Source: Bordetella parapertussis
Lineage (GTDB): Bacteria > Pseudomonadota > Gammaproteobacteria > Burkholderiales > Burkholderiaceae_C
NCBI GenBank assembly: GCA_945861305.1
Contig: CAMATW010000053.1
Coordinates: 1 to 8,112 of the forward strand
Direction of reading: 5' to 3'
Length of the DNA stretch: 8,112 nucleotides
Part shown: positions 6,160 to 8,112 of the stretch, piece after piece
Position numbering within the stretch: the first letter of the stretch is position 1
Layout of the letters: each line of letters begins with the position of its first letter
Translations under genes and position numbers: made by a program
The notes under the pieces: model-generated
Told to the model about the DNA's origin: nothing
Seen by the model: only the letters and a program-made list of their open reading frames with translations
The model's database searches: none

Positions 6160-7545
6160 ATGCAACCGCTGATCGTTCTCAATATCGTGGGTCTCACACC
6201 CCGCCACCTCGGTGCGAATACGCCGCGTTTATCGGCGTTCGCCCGTCAAGGTGCTATGCGTGCGTTAACCACCACATTGCCCGCAGTCACTTGCACCACA
6301 CAAGCCACCTTCATGACCGGATTGCCGCCTGACCAAACCGGTGTGGTGGCCAATGGTTGGTTGTTTCGTGACCTGTGTGAAATTTGGTTTTGGCGTCAGT
6401 CGAACCGTTTGGTCAGTGGCGAAAAAATTTGGGAGGCAGGAAAAGCGCGGGACCCGCGTTTCACCTGCGCCAATATGTTCTGGTGGTACAACATGGCGTC
6501 CACCCACGATTACGGTGCCACCCCCAGACCTATTTACAAGGCAGATGGGCGAAAACTCCCCGACTGTTTTACCGTGCCTACCGATTGGCGCGACAAGTTA
6601 AGCGCCCGCTTGGGTAAGTTCCCATTGTTCAGTTTTTGGGGACCCAACACCAATATCGCGTCCACCCGCTGGATTGCCAAAGCCTCGGAACTGGCCATCA
6701 CAGACTTTGATCCCACGCTCACCATGGTCTATTTGCCGCATCTCGATTACGACATGCAGCGCTTTGGTCCCAATGAAAATCACCCAGCAGTGGCTAAGTC
6801 TTTGCAAGAGATAGACCAAGTGGCTGGCGACCTGATCGATTTCGCGCAAAAGCACGGTCGACAGGTCATGGTTTTGTCCGAGTACGGCATCACCGAGGTA
6901 GATCGCCCTATTCATATCAACCGTGAAATCCGTCGCCAAGGCTGGCTGCAAGTGCGCATGGAAGATGGCCACGAAATGCTGGACCCCACCACCTCCAAGG
7001 TGTTTGCGGTGTCCGATCATCAAATCGCGCATGTGTACGTGCGAGACCCTGCGCTGATCCCGCAAGTCAAGGCCTTGCTTTTGGCCACGCCTGGGGTGGA
7101 GTCAGTTTGGGATAAAACCGAACAAGCGGCCCACCATATCGCGCACGAGCGAAGCGGTGAATTGGTGGTCATGTCGGATGCACGTTCTTGGTTTACCTAC
7201 TATTTCTGGCTCGATGACGTCTTAGCCCCAGACTTTGCTCGAACAGTTGAAATTCACCGCAAAGCAGGTTATGACCCCGTCGAGTTGTTTCTGGACCCGA
7301 AGTTAGCTTTTCCCAAGCTTTACATCATATGGAAGCTCGTGAAAAAACTTTTAGGCTTTCGCATGTTGCTCGACGTTATTCCTTTGGATGCCAATTTGGT
7401 CAAAGGCTCTCACGGCAGGCCCACCGACGACCCGCTCGACGGCCCCTTGGTCATGAGCGATGTGCCCAGTTTGTTGCCAGACACGGTGTCGGCAACCGAC
7501 ATTAAAGCGATTGCACTGAAGCATATTTTTGGCGTTTCGACATGA
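6160..7545 (+). CDS. eboF: Alkaline phosphatase-superfamily protein of ebo/EDB clusters (EboF-like)
   Basis: This 461-residue protein belongs to the type I phosphodiesterase/nucleotide pyrophosphatase branch of the alkaline phosphatase superfamily. The nucleophile region TLPAVTCTTQATFMTG is at 39-54 (T44 or T46 the likely nucleophile), followed by DQTGVVANGW. Later motifs are LDYDMQRFGP (195-204), LSEYGI (239-244), a conserved-looking SDHQIAH, and SHGRP near the C-terminus. Relative to characterised nucleotide pyrophosphatases, several metal ligands look replaced, so activity cannot be assumed. A TTG at 6145 is in frame, but ATG 6160 is preferred because the family starts with the strand QPLIVLNIVGLTP; no good ribosome site is visible, suggesting dependence on translation from eboB, whose stop is 34 bases upstream. 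No signal peptide is evident, so it is probably cytoplasmic. The stop overlaps an ATG in the next gene's frame. Confidence 0.85.
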   Translation: MQPLIVLNIVGLTPRHLGANTPRLSAFARQGAMRALTTTLPAVTCTTQATFMTGLPPDQTGVVANGWLFRDLCEIWFWRQSNRLVSGEKIWEAGKARDPRFTCANMFWWYNMASTHDYGATPRPIYKADGRKLPDCFTVPTDWRDKLSARLGKFPLFSFWGPNTNIASTRWIAKASELAITDFDPTLTMVYLPHLDYDMQRFGPNENHPAVAKSLQEIDQVAGDLIDFAQKHGRQVMVLSEYGITEVDRPIHINREIRRQGWLQVRMEDGHEMLDPTTSKVFAVSDHQIAHVYVRDPALIPQVKALLLATPGVESVWDKTEQAAHHIAHERSGELVVMSDARSWFTYYFWLDDVLAPDFARTVEIHRKAGYDPVELFLDPKLAFPKLYIIWKLVKKLLGFRMLLDVIPLDANLVKGSHGRPTDDPLDGPLVMSDVPSLLPDTVSATDIKAIALKHIFGVST

Positions 7546-7580
7546 CCGATGTCCTAACCCCCTACACCCGAATTCAAAAA

Positions 7581-7587
7581 GAGGAAG
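7581..7587 (+). promoter_or_regulatory. Ribosome binding site that sets the eboD start
   Basis: GAGGAAG here is followed five bases later by the ATG at 7593. The same heptamer precedes the eboB start. The alternative in-frame ATG at 7542, which overlaps the EboF stop, has no such site in front of it. Confidence 0.65.
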
Positions 7588-7592
7588 TTGAT

Positions 7593-8112
7593 ATGAATGC
7601 GCGAGCACCATCTCATGAAACACTAGAGCCCGATACGGTCAGCGACAGCGTACAAGTGCAAAGCTTTGCCGTCGAATACGCCTACCCTGTGGTCTTTACA
7701 CGCCATGCGTTTGATCCCGCCAATTCACACCTGCTAGACGTTTTACAACGTCGTGAAACCCACAAGCGCCACCGCGTTGCCGTGTTCATGGATGGCGGCG
7801 TGGCGGTAGCGTTGCCGAATTTGCTGAGTCAAATCCAAGCCTATTTCCAAGTCCATGCAGAGCACATCGAACTCGTGGGTGAAGCGGTCATTTTGCAAGG
7901 TGGAGAAGCCTGTAAAAACGACCCTGAACTGATTTCCAACTTGTTGAAAATTTTGTCGGACAAAGCCATTGACCGTCACTCTTACTCGCTGGCCATTGGT
8001 GGTGGTGCAATCATGGACGCTGTCGGCTATGCCGCAGCCATCTTTCATAGAGGTGTTCGACATATCCGTTTCCCGACCACCGTGCTGGGTCAAGACGACA
8101 GCGGCGTCGGCG
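7593..8112 (+). CDS. eboD: 3-dehydroquinate synthase-like sugar-phosphate cyclase EboD, 3' end outside window
   Basis: The first 173 residues of a dehydroquinate-synthase-superfamily enzyme are present, and the frame stays open to the window end; full-length members have about 380-400 residues. After a variable N-terminal tail, strand VQVQSFAVEYAYPVVFT opens the Rossmann-like domain. VAVFMDGGV and the phosphate/acid-binding region VGEAVILQGGEACKN match the order in DHQ synthase. The NAD-binding loop is AIGGGAIMDAVGYAAAIFHRG, and FPTTVLGQDDSGVG corresponds to the PTTLLAQVDSSVGGK active-site block, with the sequence change typical of the EboD group. The zinc ligands lie beyond the window. The ATG at 7593 is chosen for its ribosome site; the in-frame ATG at 7542 would add 17 residues. 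It probably makes a cyclitol-type ring from a sugar phosphate, but the EboD substrate cannot be read from the sequence. It is not a housekeeping aroB: no aroK accompanies it. Confidence 0.88.
   Translation, partial: MNARAPSHETLEPDTVSDSVQVQSFAVEYAYPVVFTRHAFDPANSHLLDVLQRRETHKRHRVAVFMDGGVAVALPNLLSQIQAYFQVHAEHIELVGEAVILQGGEACKNDPELISNLLKILSDKAIDRHSYSLAIGGGAIMDAVGYAAAIFHRGVRHIRFPTTVLGQDDSGVG

Noticed and set aside
7542..7592. ATG at 7542 as eboD start, overlapping the eboF stop
   Set aside because: It has no ribosome site in front of it, whereas ATG 7593 in the same frame has GAGGAAG at good spacing; kept only as an alternative.
7593..8112. Housekeeping aroB
   Set aside because: The active-site block reads VLGQDDSGVG rather than AQVDSSVGGK, and the neighbours are ebo-type genes rather than aroK or hemE.

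Overview
The window looks like a chromosomal segment of a betaproteobacterium, most likely Burkholderiales (Comamonadaceae-like). This is inferred from moderate base composition, codon style, GAGG-type ribosome sites and the gene families present; no rRNA or other taxonomic marker is available. It holds nine protein genes, two of them cut by the window edges. I see no RNA gene, transposon or CRISPR array.

Region 1 (1-1952, + strand) ends a catabolic-looking operon. It carries the C-terminal part of a phytanoyl-CoA/ectoine-hydroxylase-like Fe(II)/2-oxoglutarate dioxygenase. This is translationally coupled through a 4-base overlap to a homoserine-dehydrogenase-like NAD(P) oxidoreductase with a C-terminal SAF domain (COG4091 type). 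The substrate is not evident.

Region 2 (1960-4260, - strand) is a compact three-gene operon of unrecognised membrane-associated proteins. In transcription order these are a membrane-anchored four-cysteine protein, a zinc-ribbon/coiled-coil/single-TM protein with a His-rich tail, and a zinc-ribbon/two-TM protein with a GRAM/PH-like C-terminal region. Both zinc ribbons have the same CxxC-x10-CxxC spacing at the extreme N-terminus. The operon diverges from a bactofilin gene (4514-4897) across a 253-base AT-rich spacer, so a shared envelope or cytoskeletal role is possible but unproven.

Region 3 (4925 to the window end, + strand) is the start of an ebo/EDB-type cluster: a TatD-like hydrolase (EboB), a divergent alkaline-phosphatase-superfamily protein (EboF-like) and the N-terminal half of a 3-dehydroquinate-synthase-like sugar-phosphate cyclase (EboD). 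Ebo clusters occur widely in bacteria and some algae. They have been linked to export of a scytonemin precursor to the periplasm in Nostoc and to grazer repulsion in Pseudomonas fluorescens, but their core chemistry is unresolved. Here the order is B-F-D, eboA is absent upstream, EboB carries an unusual roughly 70-residue N-terminal extension with a CPCC motif, and EboF lacks several canonical metal ligands. These are the most interesting features of the window.
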